64,000 bases of DNA from the NCBI GenBank assembly GCA_963841815.1, contig CAWJEE010000014.1:8143-72142 (forward strand), in the 5' to 3' direction. Both the position numbers and the translations under genes were made by a program. This stretch comes from JAOUJD01 sp963841815. Lineage in GTDB: Bacteria > Pseudomonadota > Gammaproteobacteria > Burkholderiales > Burkholderiaceae_F. Under the pieces are notes generated by a model that was not told where the DNA came from, made no database searches, and saw only the letters and a program-made list of their open reading frames with translations. This document shows, one piece after another, positions 17,660-26,724 of this stretch (its first letter is position 1; every line of letters starts with the position of its first letter).

Positions 17660-17720
17660 CATGGAGCCGCGAGTATATCTGGCTCGGGACCCGCCTTCGA
17701 CGCTTTGAATCGGGGAATAC

Positions 17721-18962
17721 ATGACTGCCGCGGTAGGGAATTACACGATCTCACCCGACGTCGAGCGGGCACTGGCCCTCGTCAAGCGCGGCTGTGACGA
17801 GCTGCTGATCGAGGCCGAGTTCGCACAGAAGTTGGCGCGCTCCGCCGCCACCGGCACTCCTCTCCGGTGCAAGCTGGGCCTGGACCCCACGGCTCCCGAC
17901 ATTCACCTCGGGCACACGGTGGTCCTGAACAAGCTGCGGCAGCTGCAGGACCTCGGCCACACCGTCATCTTCCTGATCGGCGACTTCACGTCGATGATCG
18001 GGGACCCCTCCGGCCGCAACACGATGCGCCCCCCGCTGTCACGCGAAGAGATCGAAACCAACGCGCGGACGTACTTCGAGCAGGCCGCGCTGGTGCTCGA
18101 CCGCGAGAAGACCGAGATTCGCTATAACTCGGAGTGGTCCGAGCCGCTCGGTGCCGCGGGCATGATCAAGCTCGCTGCGAAGTACACGCTCGCGCGACTG
18201 CTCGAGCGCGACGACTTCGCAAAGCGCTTCCGTGACGGCGTTCCCATCGCGATGCACGAGCTGCTGTACCCGCTGATGCAGGGCTACGACTCGGTCGCGC
18301 TGAAGTCCGACATCGAACTCGGCGGCACCGACCAGAAGTTCAACCTGCTGGTCGGCCGCGAACTGCAGCGTCATTACGGGCAGGAGCCGCAGTGCATCCT
18401 GACGATGCCGCTGCTCGAGGGCCTCGACGGCGTCGACAAGATGTCGAAGTCGAAGAACAACTACATCGGCATCACCGAGGCGCCGTTCGAGATGTTCGGC
18501 AAGGTGATGTCCATTTCCGACGCGCAGATGTGGCGCTGGTATGACCTGCTCTCGATGCGCAGCAACGAGGAGATCGCGGCGCTGAAGCAGCAGGCGGCCG
18601 AAGGGCGCAATCCGCGCGACATCAAGGTCCTGCTCGCGAAGGAGATCATCGCGCGCTTCCACTCGGAGCGCGACGCGGACCAGGCCGAGTTCGAGTTCCT
18701 TTCGCGCTTCAAGTTCGGCGCGATTCCGGACGACATGCCGGAGTGCACGGTGGACGCAGACACGGACGGTGGCGTCGCCATTGCGGCGCTGCTGAAGCAG
18801 GCGGGCCTGGCGCCGTCGACCAGCGAGGCGATCCGCAACGTCGAGCAGGGTGGCGTGAAGGTCGGCGGCGAGAAGGTTGGCGACCGGGGGGCGCGACTCG
18901 GTGCGGGCACCTACGTGGTGCAGGTGGGCAAACGCAAGTGGGCGCGCGTCACCGTGAAGTGA
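17721..18962 (+). CDS. tyrS: Tyrosyl-tRNA synthetase (TyrZ-like clade)
   Basis: A 413-residue class I synthetase. The HIGH motif is HLGH in GLDPTAPDIHLGH (about residue 62); IGDFTSMIGDPSGRN follows, and the KMSKS loop is seen in GVDKMSKSKNN. A C-terminal S4 RNA-binding domain is present (TSEAIRNVEQGGVKVGGEKV). The GDFTSMIGDPSGRN wording is that of the TyrZ-type enzymes of many proteobacteria rather than E. coli TyrS. GGGGAA precedes the ATG. Confidence 0.97.
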   Translation: MTAAVGNYTISPDVERALALVKRGCDELLIEAEFAQKLARSAATGTPLRCKLGLDPTAPDIHLGHTVVLNKLRQLQDLGHTVIFLIGDFTSMIGDPSGRNTMRPPLSREEIETNARTYFEQAALVLDREKTEIRYNSEWSEPLGAAGMIKLAAKYTLARLLERDDFAKRFRDGVPIAMHELLYPLMQGYDSVALKSDIELGGTDQKFNLLVGRELQRHYGQEPQCILTMPLLEGLDGVDKMSKSKNNYIGITEAPFEMFGKVMSISDAQMWRWYDLLSMRSNEEIAALKQQAAEGRNPRDIKVLLAKEIIARFHSERDADQAEFEFLSRFKFGAIPDDMPECTVDADTDGGVAIAALLKQAGLAPSTSEAIRNVEQGGVKVGGEKVGDRGARLGAGTYVVQVGKRKWARVTVK

Positions 18963-19143
18963 TCCGCCGGAGCGTGAGCGACGGACTGCCCCGCGGGATC
19001 GTTCCGATTCGACGGCGTGGCCTGTTCGCAGGGGCCGGGGCCGCCTTGTCGAGTAATGCAAAGACCGGCCCACGAGCCACGCGCAGTATGTTCATGATGA
19101 CGCCTGTGTGAATCATCCCGCGGGCGAAGAAGGGACAAGCGAT

Positions 19144-19482
19144 ATGAGCGACAGCAAGACAGATTTCGGCGCGGCCTATTGGTCGCAGAGCCTGAGCGAA
19201 GTGGACAAGGAAGTGGCTCGCCTGGCGACGATCTGCAACGTCCGGTTGCTCGATCCCGGCGTCATCGAGCGCGTACTGGCCAATGACGCGACCGTCTGCG
19301 GCACCAGCAACCCGATGGCCTTCGAGAAACTGCGCAACGTCCTGATGATGCATTACGCCGTGCGCACGCGCGCCGTGGACCAGATCGGGCACACGGGCGC
19401 GGACGCCCTGATGAAGGAGATTCTCGAAGACCTGCGGAAGAAGTTCGGCGACCGGCTGGGCGGTCCCCCCGCGGTCAAGTAG
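19144..19482 (+). CDS. Conserved hypothetical protein
   Basis: A 112-residue acidic, helical, soluble protein. Recognisable segment: WSQSLSEVDKEVARLATICN then VRLLDPGVIERVLANDATVCGT and NPMAFEKLRNVLMMHYAVR. No domain is recognised. GAAGGGA lies eight bases before the ATG at 19144, preferred over an upstream frame start at 19108. It is the first gene after tyrS and may belong to the accessory block or end the tyrS unit. Confidence 0.7.
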   Translation: MSDSKTDFGAAYWSQSLSEVDKEVARLATICNVRLLDPGVIERVLANDATVCGTSNPMAFEKLRNVLMMHYAVRTRAVDQIGHTGADALMKEILEDLRKKFGDRLGGPPAVK

Positions 19483-19600
19483 CCGGCGAACAACGCCGAT
19501 TTCCCCGCCGGGCCAAGCCCGACCCGGCAGTCAGCGTCCGCTTCCGCGCGTCGATCCATCCGGCGCGCCGGACGCTGCGCCAGCGCAAGTCCCAAGCCTG

Positions 19601-19620
19601 CTGTCCAGATTGGATAAGAC
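19601..19620 (+). promoter_or_regulatory. Putative operator, copy 1 of a motif shared with AraC locus
   Basis: CTGTCCAGATTGGATAAGAC, 157 bases before the DUF3141 gene. It shares 17 of 20 positions with the copy at 27852 and has a weaker match at 26633. I infer a binding site for the AraC-type regulator at 26725-27783. Confidence 0.5.
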
Positions 19621-19776
19621 TGCGCGCAGTGTGCGGTGCAGCATGGCGGATACGGCGATCCGATCGGGTTCGCCACTTCGGCCCCGAGTCCGAATCAATG
19701 TCTCCGAGGCCGGCCTGGCGCCCGCGCTCCGATCCCCGCTGCACGGACCGAACCGAATTCAACCAAGGTGCAAGCA

Positions 19777-22152
19777 ATGGACATCGGCCACCAACTGGCA
19801 CGCAGCCAGGACATTTCCACGAAGGTCTCGCTGGTCTTCCGCAAACGCGCCGAGGTGGCGCAGCGCAACCTGAGCGATGCACTGAGGAAGGCGTACGAAG
19901 AAAGCGGCGTCGGGCACGTGAAGCCCGACGTGCAGTCGGCGGCGCAAGGCTGGACCGACTGGGTTTCGTACGCGGTCGACGCCGCGCAGCGCTCGGTGCT
20001 CTTCCTCGACACGATGCGCCAGCGCGGCAACAACTACCTGCAGCACGTCGCTGAAGGCCAGCCGCCGCTGCTGCACTTCGACCACGAGACCGTGATGGAC
20101 GGGCGCAAGCTGGCGCGCCCCGTCAACTACGCGCTGCTGAAGATCACGCCGCCGGCAGGCGTGACCATCGATCCGAAGCGGCGTCCCTACGTGATCATCG
20201 ACCCGCGGGCCGGCCACGGCCCGGGCATCGGCGGCTTCAAGGACGACTCGCAGGTGGGCGTCGCGCTGCGCGAGGGCCACCCGGTCTACTTCGTGATCTT
20301 CTTCCGCGACCCCGAGCCGGGCCAGACGTTGCTCGATGTCTGCGAAGCCGAGAAGCAGTTCGTGCGCAAGGTGCGCGAACTGCACCCGGACAGCCCGAAG
20401 CCGGCGATCATCGGCAACTGCCAGGGCGGCTGGGCCGCGATGATGCTGGCCGCGGCCGACCCGGACGACACCGGTCCGATCGTGATCAACGGCGCGCCGA
20501 TGTCGTACTGGGGCGGTGCGTGGCAGGAGGGCGCGGGCGACAACCCGATGCGCTATGCCGGCGGCAACCTCGGCGGCACCTGGCTGTCGTCGATGACGGC
20601 CGACCAGGGCAACGGAGTATTCGACGGCGCCTACCTCGTCGAGAACTTCGAGAACCTGAACCCGGCCAACACCTTCTGGGACAAGTACTACAACCTGTAC
20701 GCCAACGTCGACACCGAGCCCCCGCGCTTCCTGGAATTCGAGCGCTGGTGGGGCGGCTTCTTCCTGATGAACCGGGAAGAGATCGAGTGGATCACCCAGA
20801 ACCTGTTCGTCGGCAACAAGCTGTGGACGGGCGAGACGAAGATGAAGGGCGGCAAGGCCTTCGACCTGCGGGACATCAAGGCGCCGATCGTCCTGTTCGC
20901 GTCGATGGGCGACAACATCACGCCGCCGCAGCAGGCGTTCAACTGGGTCGCGGACGTCTACGGCTCGACCGACGAGATCAAGGCCCGCGGCCAGGTCATC
21001 GTCGGCCTGCTGCACGAGGACATCGGCCACCTCGGCATCTTCGTGTCCGGCAAGGTCGCGAAGAAGGAACATGCGCAGATCGTGTCGGTGCTGAAGTCGA
21101 TCGAGGCGCTCACGCCCGGGCTGTACGCGATGGCCATCAAGGAACACGTCGGGCGCGGCGGCAAGACGGAGTACGAAGTCGAGTTCACGGAGCGATCGCT
21201 CGAAGAGGTCGCGGCCCGCGCCAACCGCTTCGGGCGCGTCGACGAAAAGCCGTTCGAGGCCGTGGCCGCCATCTCGGACTTCAACCAGCGCGCCTACGAA
21301 CTGTTCATGCAGCCGTTCGTTCAGGCCACCTCGAACGAGTTCACGGCGAAGCTGCGTCGCCAGTTCCATCCGCTGCGCTGGCAGCGCTGGATGCTGTCGG
21401 ACCTCAACCCCTGGCTGGGCTGGGTCGCGCCGGCCGCCGAGATGGTGCGCGCGCAGCGCCGGCCGGCGGAGAAGGGCAACGCGGCGTCGAAGCTCGAGAA
21501 GGTCGCAGCCGCCGCCATCAGCGCCTCGCTCGAGTACTACCGCGCGATGCGCGATGCGAGCAGCGAAGCGCAGTTCTTCCAGACCTACGGCAACGTGTTC
21601 TCGCTCTACATCGCCGACAAGGAGGAGGCTGAAGCCAAGGGAGAACTGGTCGCCGAAGGGCGCGAACTGCCTTTCGTGAAAGAGGCCCTGGCGTCGATGG
21701 CCGAGGGCGGCTATGCGGAAGCCGTTGCACGGGTCGCGTGCCTGCTGGCGCGCAAGGGCGAGCCGCTGATGCTGTCAAGACTGCAGATGAAGCAGCAACT
21801 GATCAAGGAGTACGGCGACCTGCTGCCGAAGATGACGCCCGACGAGTGGCGTCGGGTCCGGGGCGAGCAGGAGATCATCGTGCGCTACGAGCCCGAACGC
21901 GCGCTCGCGACGTTGCCCGAGCTGCTGAAGACCCCCGGCGACAGGGAGCGGCTGGCCACGCTGGCGCGCGCGCTGATGGCCGACGAACGCGTGCAGCGTC
22001 GCTCCGAGGAGCAACTCGCGATGATCGACAGGATCGGCACCACGCTGAAAGGCAAGCGCGCAAACGGCGGGCCGGTGGCGAGGAAAGTGAAGGCGCGCGC
22101 GTCCGTGCCCGCCGCGCGCAAGACCGCAGCCAGGCGCCGGGCACGCAAGTGA
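19777..22152 (+). CDS. DUF3141 protein, PhaC-like alpha/beta hydrolase
   Basis: A 791-residue protein whose core resembles class III PHA synthase/depolymerase alpha/beta hydrolases. The nucleophile elbow is GNCQGGW with Cys215, as in PhaC (G-x-C-x-G-G). Candidate Asp (ASMGDNITPPQQ) and His (LLHEDIGHLGIFVSGKV) follow. IIDPRAGHGPGIGGFKDDSQ before the elbow is typical of the family. A long helical C-terminal half and a Lys/Arg-rich tail (KVKARASVPAARKTAARR) resemble PHA-granule-associated tails. The start at 19777 has AAGGTG seven bases upstream. It is the first gene of a set with phosphotransacylase, acetate kinase and FabI; the catalytic reaction is not known. Confidence 0.9.
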   Translation: MDIGHQLARSQDISTKVSLVFRKRAEVAQRNLSDALRKAYEESGVGHVKPDVQSAAQGWTDWVSYAVDAAQRSVLFLDTMRQRGNNYLQHVAEGQPPLLHFDHETVMDGRKLARPVNYALLKITPPAGVTIDPKRRPYVIIDPRAGHGPGIGGFKDDSQVGVALREGHPVYFVIFFRDPEPGQTLLDVCEAEKQFVRKVRELHPDSPKPAIIGNCQGGWAAMMLAAADPDDTGPIVINGAPMSYWGGAWQEGAGDNPMRYAGGNLGGTWLSSMTADQGNGVFDGAYLVENFENLNPANTFWDKYYNLYANVDTEPPRFLEFERWWGGFFLMNREEIEWITQNLFVGNKLWTGETKMKGGKAFDLRDIKAPIVLFASMGDNITPPQQAFNWVADVYGSTDEIKARGQVIVGLLHEDIGHLGIFVSGKVAKKEHAQIVSVLKSIEALTPGLYAMAIKEHVGRGGKTEYEVEFTERSLEEVAARANRFGRVDEKPFEAVAAISDFNQRAYELFMQPFVQATSNEFTAKLRRQFHPLRWQRWMLSDLNPWLGWVAPAAEMVRAQRRPAEKGNAASKLEKVAAAAISASLEYYRAMRDASSEAQFFQTYGNVFSLYIADKEEAEAKGELVAEGRELPFVKEALASMAEGGYAEAVARVACLLARKGEPLMLSRLQMKQQLIKEYGDLLPKMTPDEWRRVRGEQEIIVRYEPERALATLPELLKTPGDRERLATLARALMADERVQRRSEEQLAMIDRIGTTLKGKRANGGPVARKVKARASVPAARKTAARRRARK

Positions 22153-22156
22153 GGTC

Positions 22157-23107
22157 ATGATGGATCAACGAGCACACGAGAAATACCAGCGGCTGATCGA
22201 CTTCTGCCAGGCACTGCCGCCGACACCGACGGCGGTGGCCCACCCCTGCGACGAAAGCTCGCTGCAGAGCGCGGTGGACGCCGCCAAGCTGGGCCTGATC
22301 GCGCCGATCCTGGTCGGCCCGAAGGACAAGATCGAAGCGGTGGCGAAGAAATTCGGCATCGACATCAGCCCGTATCCGATCGTCGAAGCGGAGTACAGCC
22401 AGGACTCGGCCGCGAAGGCGGTCGAGCTCGTCCGGCTGGGCAAGGCCGAAGCGTTGATGAAAGGGAGCCTGCACACCGACGAACTGATGGCGGAGGTCGT
22501 CAAGCGCGACACGGGACTGCGCACCGCGCGTCGCGTCAGCCACTGCTTCGTGATGGACGTGCCCTCCTACGCGGAGACGCTGATCGTCACCGATGCCGCC
22601 GTGAACATCGCGCCGACGATGGAGGACAAGGTCGACATCATCCAGAACGCGATCGATCTCGGCCATGCGCTGCGGTTTCCCGAAGTCCGCGTGGCGATCC
22701 TGTCCGCAATGGAAACCGTCAATCCGAAGGTGCCGTCGACCGTCGAGGCCGGAGCGCTCTGCAAGATGGCCGACCGTGGCCAGATCACCGGAGCGCTGGT
22801 CGACGGCCCGCTCGCGCTCGACAACGCGATCAGCCTCGAGTCGGTGAAGATCAAGAAGATCGACTCGCCGGTGGCGGGCCGCGCCAACGTGCTGGTCGTG
22901 CCCGACCTCGAGGCCGGCAACATGCTGGCCAAGAGCCTGTCGTTCCTGGCGGGCGCGGATGCAGCCGGCATCGTGCTCGGCGCGCGCGTTCCGATCATCC
23001 TGACGAGCCGCGCCGACTCGGTGATGACCCGCCTCGCGTCGTGCGGCGTGGCGGTGCTGGTCGCCCACGCGCGCAAGGAGGCCGCGAACAAGGCGGTGGC
23101 CGCATGA
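22157..23107 (+). CDS. Phosphate acetyl/butyryltransferase
   Basis: A 316-residue member of the Pta/Ptb acyltransferase fold, interconverting acyl-CoA and acyl-phosphate. Characteristic segments are LIAPILVGPKDKIEAVA, GKAEALMKGSLHTDELM, RRVSHCFVMDVPSY, ITGALVDGPLALDNAIS and VLVVPDLEAGNMLAKSL. The length and absence of N-terminal domains favour the short Ptb-like group, so butyryl- or hydroxybutyryl-CoA is as likely as acetyl-CoA. The start is an ATGATG five bases after the DUF3141 stop; the stop overlaps ackA by ATGA. Confidence 0.92.
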   Translation: MMDQRAHEKYQRLIDFCQALPPTPTAVAHPCDESSLQSAVDAAKLGLIAPILVGPKDKIEAVAKKFGIDISPYPIVEAEYSQDSAAKAVELVRLGKAEALMKGSLHTDELMAEVVKRDTGLRTARRVSHCFVMDVPSYAETLIVTDAAVNIAPTMEDKVDIIQNAIDLGHALRFPEVRVAILSAMETVNPKVPSTVEAGALCKMADRGQITGALVDGPLALDNAISLESVKIKKIDSPVAGRANVLVVPDLEAGNMLAKSLSFLAGADAAGIVLGARVPIILTSRADSVMTRLASCGVAVLVAHARKEAANKAVAA

Positions 23108-24306
23108 CCGACGCCATCGTCGTACTGAACGCGGGCTCGTCGAGCTTCAAGTTTTCCCTGTTTTCAGTTTCGGGGCAGGACCTCTCGCTCGTCGCTCGGG
23201 GCCAGGCCGAAGGCTTGTACACGTCGCCGCGCTTCGTCGCGAAGAGCGACAGCGGCGAGGTGATCGAAGAGAAGAAGTGGGGCGACGGGGTCGCTCTCGG
23301 GCACGAGGGCGCGCTCGATCATCTGATCGGCTTCCTGCGCGGGCGTTCCGACGGCTACAAGCTGGTCGGCGTGGGACATCGCGTCGTGCACGGCGGTCTC
23401 GAGTACTCGCGCCCGGCGCGAATGACCGAAGCCGTGCTGAAGGCGCTGGAGAAGTACATCCCGCTCGCGCCGCTGCACCAGCCGCACAACCTCGCGCCGA
23501 TCCGTGGCCTGATGCAGCGCTCGCCCGACCTGCCGCAGGTGGCGTGCTTCGACACCGCGTTCCATCGCACGCAGCCGCCGGTCGCGCAGGCGTTCGCTCT
23601 GCCGAAATCGATCACCGACCGCGGGGTCGTGCGTTACGGCTTTCACGGGCTTTCGTACGAATACATCGCGAGCGTGCTGCCGCAGGTGGATCCGAAGGCC
23701 GCGGCGGGCAAGGCCGTCGTGCTGCACCTCGGCAACGGTTCGAGCATGTGCGGGATGTCGGCATGCCGCAGCATGGCGAGCACGATGGGTTTCACGGCGG
23801 TCGACGGCCTGCCGATGGGCACGCGCTGCGGCAATCTCGACCCGGGCGTCGTCCTGTACCTGATGGACGAACTGAAGATGGACGTGCGTGCCGTCGAGAA
23901 GCTGATCTACCAGCAGTCCGGACTGCTCGGCGTGTCGGGCATTTCGAGCGACATGCGTGCGCTGCTGGCGAGCCCGGAGGCCGGCGCGAAGCAGGCAATC
24001 GACCTGTACGTCTATCGCATCGGCCGCGAACTCGGCTCGCTCGCGTCCGCGCTGGGCGGCCTCGACGCGATCGTGTTCACCGCCGGCATCGGCGAGAACA
24101 GCGCCGAGCTGCGCGAGCGGGTCTGCCGCGATGCCGCCTGGCTGGGTCTCGACTTCGATCCCGACGCCAACCGCACCGGCGCACAGTGCATCAGCCGGCC
24201 GGGCAGCCGCGTCGGCGCGTTCGTGGTGCCGACCAACGAGGAACTGATGATCGCCCGCCACACGCGCGCCGTGCTGGCGTTGCCTTCGAAGGAACGGACG
24301 CCATAG
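23104..24306 (+). CDS. ackA: Acetate kinase
   Basis: A 400-residue ASKHA-fold kinase converting acyl-phosphate plus ADP to acid plus ATP. It begins MTDAIVVLNAGSSSFKFSLF; HRVVHGG, ACFDTAFH, RYGFHGLSYEYIAS, HLGNGSSMCGM, GFTAVDGLPMGTRCGNLDPG and FTAGIGENSAELRERV are the standard motifs. The frame extends 21 codons upstream, but the ATGA overlap with the phosphotransacylase stop fixes the start at 23104. Together with Ptb it gives substrate-level ATP from acyl-CoA, or in reverse activates short acids. Confidence 0.95.
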   Translation: MTDAIVVLNAGSSSFKFSLFSVSGQDLSLVARGQAEGLYTSPRFVAKSDSGEVIEEKKWGDGVALGHEGALDHLIGFLRGRSDGYKLVGVGHRVVHGGLEYSRPARMTEAVLKALEKYIPLAPLHQPHNLAPIRGLMQRSPDLPQVACFDTAFHRTQPPVAQAFALPKSITDRGVVRYGFHGLSYEYIASVLPQVDPKAAAGKAVVLHLGNGSSMCGMSACRSMASTMGFTAVDGLPMGTRCGNLDPGVVLYLMDELKMDVRAVEKLIYQQSGLLGVSGISSDMRALLASPEAGAKQAIDLYVYRIGRELGSLASALGGLDAIVFTAGIGENSAELRERVCRDAAWLGLDFDPDANRTGAQCISRPGSRVGAFVVPTNEELMIARHTRAVLALPSKERTP

Positions 24307-24364
24307 CGCGACGAATTGCCGTCGCGCTGCGTGTCCGGAGCGACGGCCTCAACGAGGATTCAGC

Positions 24365-25147
24365 ATGACCGTCAATGATCCCCGCCCGATCCTCCAGGGC
24401 AAGAAGGCGCTCGTCGTCGGCATTGCCAACGACTCCTCGATCGCCTATGGCTGCGCGAAGGCGTTTCGCGAGGTGGGCGCCGACGTCGCCATCACCTACC
24501 TGAACGAAAAGGCGCGGCCGCACGTCGAGCCCCTGGCCAAGGAAGTCGAAGCGCAGATCTTCCTGCCGCTCGACGTCAGCGTCCCGGGGCAACTCGAGGC
24601 GGTGTTCGACGCCGTCCGTCGCACCTGGGGCCGGCTCGACGTCCTCGTGCACTCGATCGCCTTCGCGCCGAAGGACGACCTGCAGGGCGGGCTGCTGAAC
24701 TGCTCGGCCGAGGGGTTCTCGAAGGCGATGGACGTCTCGTGCCACTCGTTCGTCCGCATGGCGAAGCTGGCCGCGCCGCTGATGACGGACGGCGGGACGA
24801 TGTTCGCGATGAGCTACTACGGCGCGAACAAGGTCGTGGCGAACTACAACGTGATGGGGCCGGTGAAGGCGGCGCTCGAGGCGTGCTGCCGTTACCTCGC
24901 GTTCGAACTCGGCGGGCAGAACATCCGGGTGCACGCGATTTCGCCCGGGCCGCTGAAGACGCGCGCAGCATCCGGGTTGAAGGACTTCGAAACGCTGCTC
25001 AACGAGGCGGCGCAGCGCGCGCCGCTCGGCGAACTGGTCGACATCATGGACGTCGGCTACACCTGCGCGTTCCTGGCAACTCCTTACGCGAAGCGGCTGT
25101 CCGGCTCGACGCTGTACGTCGACGGTGGCGTGAACATCGTCGCCTGA
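24365..25147 (+). CDS. fabI: Enoyl-ACP reductase FabI
   Basis: A 260-residue short-chain dehydrogenase fold. The N-terminal KKALVVGIANDSSIAYGCAK is the FabI NAD(P)-binding loop. The catalytic residues are in MSYYGANKVV and NYNVMGPVKAALEACCRYLA (Tyr and Lys spaced as in E. coli FabI Tyr156/Lys163), and YVDGGVNIVA closes the protein. FabI reduces trans-2-enoyl-ACP in fatty-acid elongation. Here it ends an acyl-phosphate operon, so it may be a second, specialised copy; whether another fabI exists elsewhere cannot be seen. Confidence 0.93.
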   Translation: MTVNDPRPILQGKKALVVGIANDSSIAYGCAKAFREVGADVAITYLNEKARPHVEPLAKEVEAQIFLPLDVSVPGQLEAVFDAVRRTWGRLDVLVHSIAFAPKDDLQGGLLNCSAEGFSKAMDVSCHSFVRMAKLAAPLMTDGGTMFAMSYYGANKVVANYNVMGPVKAALEACCRYLAFELGGQNIRVHAISPGPLKTRAASGLKDFETLLNEAAQRAPLGELVDIMDVGYTCAFLATPYAKRLSGSTLYVDGGVNIVA

Positions 25148-25183
25148 GCAAGGCGCCCGCGCACCGGATCGGGCGGCCGGAGG

Positions 25184-26065
25184 CTAAGGTGGCGCCGCGT
25201 CCTGCGCGTCCCGGCCGCGCCGGCGGCTGAACGCCACATACGGCACGAGCGTCAGTGCCGAGATCACGAGATAAGCAAACACCGTGGCGACGACGCCGGT
25301 CGGCGCCGAGTTCAGCGTCGCCACCAGCAGGGCCAGTCCCGGATTCCGCGCCGCGGCGCAGATGCCGACGGCCGTGCGCGTCGCGTGGTGCGGGCCTCCC
25401 AGCGCGTGGCCGGTCAGCGCGGCCAGCGCGGTCAGGGTCACGATCGCGATCGCCGCGCCTGTCCGCGTGGCGAGGATCATCGGCGCGATGTCGATCATCA
25501 CCATTGCCAGCAGCACGACCAGCAGAAGCGTGGCGAGCCGCCTGGTCCACGGTTCGCAGCGTGCAGTGAGTTCCGGCGCGAGCCGTCGCACCGCGATGCC
25601 GACCCCGAGCGGTAGCAGCTGCGCGATGAAGACCTGCCGCGCGACTTCGCGCGGGTCGAGGCTCGCCTGGCCGCTGTAGAGGTGGTTCAGCGCGGCGATC
25701 GACAACGGCAGGGACACCACCGCGAGCGTCGCCACGAGGATCTGCAGTGCCGGGGCGAACGCGCGATGCCCGCCTGCCCCCAGAGAGCGCCGCAGGGCCA
25801 CGGGCGCGCCGGGGGAAATCGCCATCAGCACTATGCCGATCTCGACGCCGCGCGGCAGGTCGAAGGCGCGCACCAGCACGAGCGCGAGCACCGGCACCGC
25901 CACCAGCACTGCGAACAGCCCGCGCAGCAGCAGCCCCGGGTGCTGCAGCACCCAGCGGAACTCGCGCGGGACGATGCCGAGCCCGAGATCGAACATCACG
26001 GCGAACACCGTCGCCGCCGCGATGAGCGTCAGCAACTGCTCGGGGATCGGGCCGGTGATGGGCAT
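25184..26065 (-). CDS. Bile acid:sodium symporter (BASS) family transporter
   Basis: A 293-residue inner-membrane protein with eight to ten hydrophobic segments. Family features are GIVLMAISPGAPVALRRSLGAGG in the middle and the GICAAARNPGLALLVA motif towards the C-terminus, matching the crossover region of BASS carriers. Substrates in bacteria are organic anions; the substrate here is not predictable. It is transcribed towards fabI and follows the Rieske-like gene on the same strand, with a gap of 40 bases. Confidence 0.82.
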   Translation of the reverse strand: MPITGPIPEQLLTLIAAATVFAVMFDLGLGIVPREFRWVLQHPGLLLRGLFAVLVAVPVLALVLVRAFDLPRGVEIGIVLMAISPGAPVALRRSLGAGGHRAFAPALQILVATLAVVSLPLSIAALNHLYSGQASLDPREVARQVFIAQLLPLGVGIAVRRLAPELTARCEPWTRRLATLLLVVLLAMVMIDIAPMILATRTGAAIAIVTLTALAALTGHALGGPHHATRTAVGICAAARNPGLALLVATLNSAPTGVVATVFAYLVISALTLVPYVAFSRRRGRDAQDAAPP

Positions 26066-26105
26066 CCGCGGTCAGGCTCCCGCCGCATGCGTCCCGATGG
26101 CGGCG

Positions 26106-26480
26106 TCACGGAACGGTCGCTGGAGCGGCGATGGCGGATGCCACCAGCAGCCGTTCATCGTCGACGGAGACGTCCTGCATTTCGGTCTGCAGATTGGGCA
26201 ACCCGTCGACGCAGCCGCGTTCCAGGTCGTACTTCCATCCGCATCCGCCGCAGGTGAGCACTCGCCCCGAAAGCAACGCCGTTGAAAGCGACCGGCTGCA
26301 CCTCAGGCAGAGGTCGCCGATGGCGACGACCCGCCCGCCGACGTTTGCCAGGAGGAGATCAGACGGGCCGACCGTCACCCGCATCGAGGATCCTGCCGGC
26401 AACTGCGATAGCGATCCAACCTCCACGAAGCCTGCCGTGTCGGACGCAAGCGGCGCTTCCCCGTCGTTTCGCTCTCCCAT
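26106..26480 (-). CDS. Rieske-like protein with an all-cysteine ligand set
   Basis: A 124-residue soluble protein with the layout of small Rieske ferredoxins: VEVGSLSQLPAG, VVAIGDLCLRC and LTCGGCGWKYDLERGC. In classical Rieske proteins the ligands are C-x-H and C-x2-H; here the positions read Cys58-x2-Cys61 and Cys77-x2-Cys80, with the GW after the second pair kept and both histidines lost. This could bind an all-Cys [2Fe-2S] cluster, one iron, or zinc. It is divergent from the AraC gene, sharing a 244-base promoter region, and is upstream of the BASS transporter. Confidence 0.75.
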   Translation of the reverse strand: MGERNDGEAPLASDTAGFVEVGSLSQLPAGSSMRVTVGPSDLLLANVGGRVVAIGDLCLRCSRSLSTALLSGRVLTCGGCGWKYDLERGCVDGLPNLQTEMQDVSVDDERLLVASAIAAPATVP

Positions 26481-26632
26481 CGTTTCTCATCCCGTGAGGA
26501 TCCGGCGCTCTTCCCGCGCCGGCGGACTATGTGACCATCCGCCGTTCCGGTGCACCTGTCTTTGCCCTTCTTGACACGTGGTGAAGCGCAGTCGCGGACA
26601 CGTCCGTCTGACCTCCGAGGAACGGCACAGAC

Positions 26633-26652
26633 CTGTCTAGAATTGCGAATCG
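26633..26652 (+). promoter_or_regulatory. Putative operator, copy 2, between Rieske-like and AraC genes
   Basis: CTGTCTAGAATTGCGAATCG matches the copy at 27852 in 14 of 20 positions, with core CTGTC-Y-AGA-W-TTGC-K-AA. It lies 92 bases before the AraC start, where autoregulation or control of the divergent Rieske-like gene would act. Confidence 0.45.
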
Positions 26653-26724
26653 CTGAAGGTCCACAACCTGGAACCGCAATTTCCTTCAAATCTGCACCCA
26701 CGCAGAACTGCAAAGGGACTTACG

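Noticed and set aside
17634..17720. T-box riboswitch before tyrS
   Set aside because: No T-box or specifier-loop sequence is visible, and the class is not expected in betaproteobacteria; only a hairpin is present.
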